Shown piece by piece: positions 22,506-23,667 of a stretch of 23,667 nt of DNA. The notes beneath the pieces were generated by a model, which saw nothing but the letters and a program-made list of their open reading frames with translations, was not told the DNA's origin and searched no databases. Made by a program: the position numbers and the translations under genes. The DNA is from Alphaproteobacteria bacterium (lineage in GTDB: Bacteria; Pseudomonadota; Alphaproteobacteria; UBA8366). Position 1 is the stretch's first letter; the number at the start of each line of letters is the position of its first letter. The DNA is taken from NCBI GenBank assembly GCA_029861675.1, contig JAOTYV010000038.1:1-23667 (forward strand), read 5' to 3'.

Positions 22506-23667
22506 ATGCCCGGACCGCTCGACGGATTTCGTGTTATCGATCTGACCACCATGATCTCGGGCCCACTCTGCGCCATGTTGCTCGGCGATCAGGGGGCAGA
22601 TGTGATCAAGGTGGAACTGCCGGGCCGCGGCGATCAGACGCGCCAGGCCGGCAACCGAAGCGGCGGACTGTCCGCCAGTTTCCTCAACAACAACCGCAAC
22701 AAACGATCGATCACCCTTGATTTAAAACAGGATCTCGGGCGGGAGCTGCTCTTTCGATTGGCCGGCGGCGCGGACGTCGTGCTGCAGAATTTCCGGCCCG
22801 GCGTGGTCGAGCGGCTCGGCATCGGGGCGGCCGATTTGCGGGCGACATACCCGTCGCTGGTCTATGTCTCGATCAGCGGCTTTGGTGAGAAGGGTCCCTA
22901 TGCCGGAAAGCCGACATATGACCCGATTATCCAGGCGGTTTCCGGCCTGGCATCGATCCAGGGCGGGTCGGACGAGCAACGGCCGCGGCTGGTGCGCACC
23001 ATCGTACCGGACAAGGTGACCGCCCTGACCGCGGCGCAGGCGATCACCGCCGCCTTGCTGTCCCGCACGCGGACCGGCGAGGGGCAGCATGTGCGGCTGT
23101 CCATGCTGGATTCGGTGCTGGCCTTCCTGTGGTCGTCGGATATGGGCGGGCAGACCTATGTCGGCAAAACGGTGCCGCCGCAGCGCGCCGCCAGCTACAT
23201 CGACCTGATCTACGAGACCAAGGATGGTCATATGAGCGTCTCGGTGATGTCGGACGCGCAATGGGCCGCCCTGTGCGGCGCGGTCGGCCACCCCGAATGG
23301 CTGGAGGACGAGCGATTTGCCACGATGGAGTTGCGGGATCTCAACATCGACGACCGGCTTTCGCTGACCCAGAGCGCGTTGGTCGACCGGACAACGGAGG
23401 ATTGGCTGCAACGGCTCGAGGCCGCGGGCGTGCCGTGTGCCCCGGTCCTGACGCGCACTGAATTGGTCGGCCACCCACAGATTCTTGAAAACGATATCCT
23501 GATCGAGACCGAGCATCCCCAGGCGGGCCGCCTTCGCCAAACGCGCACCGCCGCCCGTTTCGAGGGGACACCGACGGCCGGACCGCGCGGGGCGCCGGAG
23601 TTGGGCGCGCATACCGACGATATCCTCGGTGAGCTGGGCCTGTCACCGGATGAGATCGCGGCGCTGC
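22506..23667 (+). CDS. CaiB/BaiF family class III CoA-transferase (3' end cut by window)
   Basis: The frame runs open from ATG 22506 to the right edge, giving about 387 residues and lacking only a short C-terminus. Family landmarks are VIDLTTMISGPLCAMLLGDQ with GADVIKVELP in the first 40 residues, then VVLQNFRPGVVERLG, VYVSISGFG and YDPIIQAVSGLAS. The likely catalytic Asp202 is in GQHVRLSMLDSVL. These enzymes transfer CoA between carboxylic acids by a ternary-complex mechanism in the cytoplasm; typical substrates are oxalate, carnitine, succinate or aromatic acids, and this one is undetermined. AGGAA lies 7 nt upstream of ATG. It probably starts its own transcription unit after the DUF1501 hairpin. 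Confidence 0.93.
   Translation, partial: MPGPLDGFRVIDLTTMISGPLCAMLLGDQGADVIKVELPGRGDQTRQAGNRSGGLSASFLNNNRNKRSITLDLKQDLGRELLFRLAGGADVVLQNFRPGVVERLGIGAADLRATYPSLVYVSISGFGEKGPYAGKPTYDPIIQAVSGLASIQGGSDEQRPRLVRTIVPDKVTALTAAQAITAALLSRTRTGEGQHVRLSMLDSVLAFLWSSDMGGQTYVGKTVPPQRAASYIDLIYETKDGHMSVSVMSDAQWAALCGAVGHPEWLEDERFATMELRDLNIDDRLSLTQSALVDRTTEDWLQRLEAAGVPCAPVLTRTELVGHPQILENDILIETEHPQAGRLRQTRTAARFEGTPTAGPRGAPELGAHTDDILGELGLSPDEIAAL

Overview
This window looks like chromosomal DNA from a GC-rich alphaproteobacterium, probably a free-living Rhodospirillales-type organism. The grounds are codon use, three TauD/TfdA dioxygenases, a CaiB/BaiF CoA-transferase, a DUF1800/DUF1501 pair, PilZ genes and a perfect CtrA-type box (TTAA-N7-TTAAC). 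No rRNA, tRNA, CRISPR array, transposase or phage structural gene was seen. The taxonomic placement is inference.

Layout. 1-124: tail of a peroxiredoxin, then a terminator and a palindromic intergenic repeat. 300-1520 (-): an iron-type alcohol dehydrogenase homologue that has lost the family's metal ligands. 1702-2649 (-): TauD/TfdA dioxygenase 1. 2834-3322 (-) and 3365-4153 (+): a divergent pair, an unknown protein and an FkbM methyltransferase. 4266-4442 (+): a 58-residue lipoprotein with PPGHG repeats. 4523-9119 (-): acetyl-CoA hydrolase/transferase, then a YiiX-type papain-like protein, then a UGSC-family gene read through an in-frame UGA (selenocysteine), then a duplicated fragment of the YiiX-like gene's 3' end. 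9474-10243 (+): an S24-like domain protein without the catalytic serine and a small secreted protein. 10381-11115 (-): a queuosine-precursor transporter. 11233-11532 (-) and 11802-12110 (+): two divergent PilZ genes sharing a CtrA-type box. 12127-12969 (-): dioxygenase 2. 13145-13711 (+): a cysteine-dioxygenase-like cupin. 13860-15823 (-): an amidase followed by a Tat-signal nucleoside deaminase. 16058-18716 (+): a metallophosphoesterase and an MFS drug:H+ antiporter. 18797-19672 (+): dioxygenase 3. 19798-22352 (+): DUF1800 and DUF1501 (Tat), tightly coupled. 22506 to the end (+): a CaiB/BaiF CoA-transferase, cut by the window edge.

The most notable item is the gene at 4705-6369. It appears as two open frames separated by one TGA, both in the same frame. 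That TGA lies exactly where the UGSC family carries selenocysteine or cysteine (here U-G-T-C), so one 554-residue selenoprotein is the best reading. It is bracketed by about 168-bp direct repeats derived from the YiiX-like gene. A second theme is a dispersed element of about 105 bp present three times (1589-1695, 10278-10383, 13709-13814). Two copies supply the TAG stop codon of the adjacent gene.

Functionally the window is mostly a set of small catabolic and accessory units (dioxygenases, amidase, deaminase, CoA-transferases, MFS pump) rather than one pathway. The clear operon-like units are acetyl-CoA hydrolase/YiiX-like/UGSC, amidase/deaminase and DUF1800/DUF1501.
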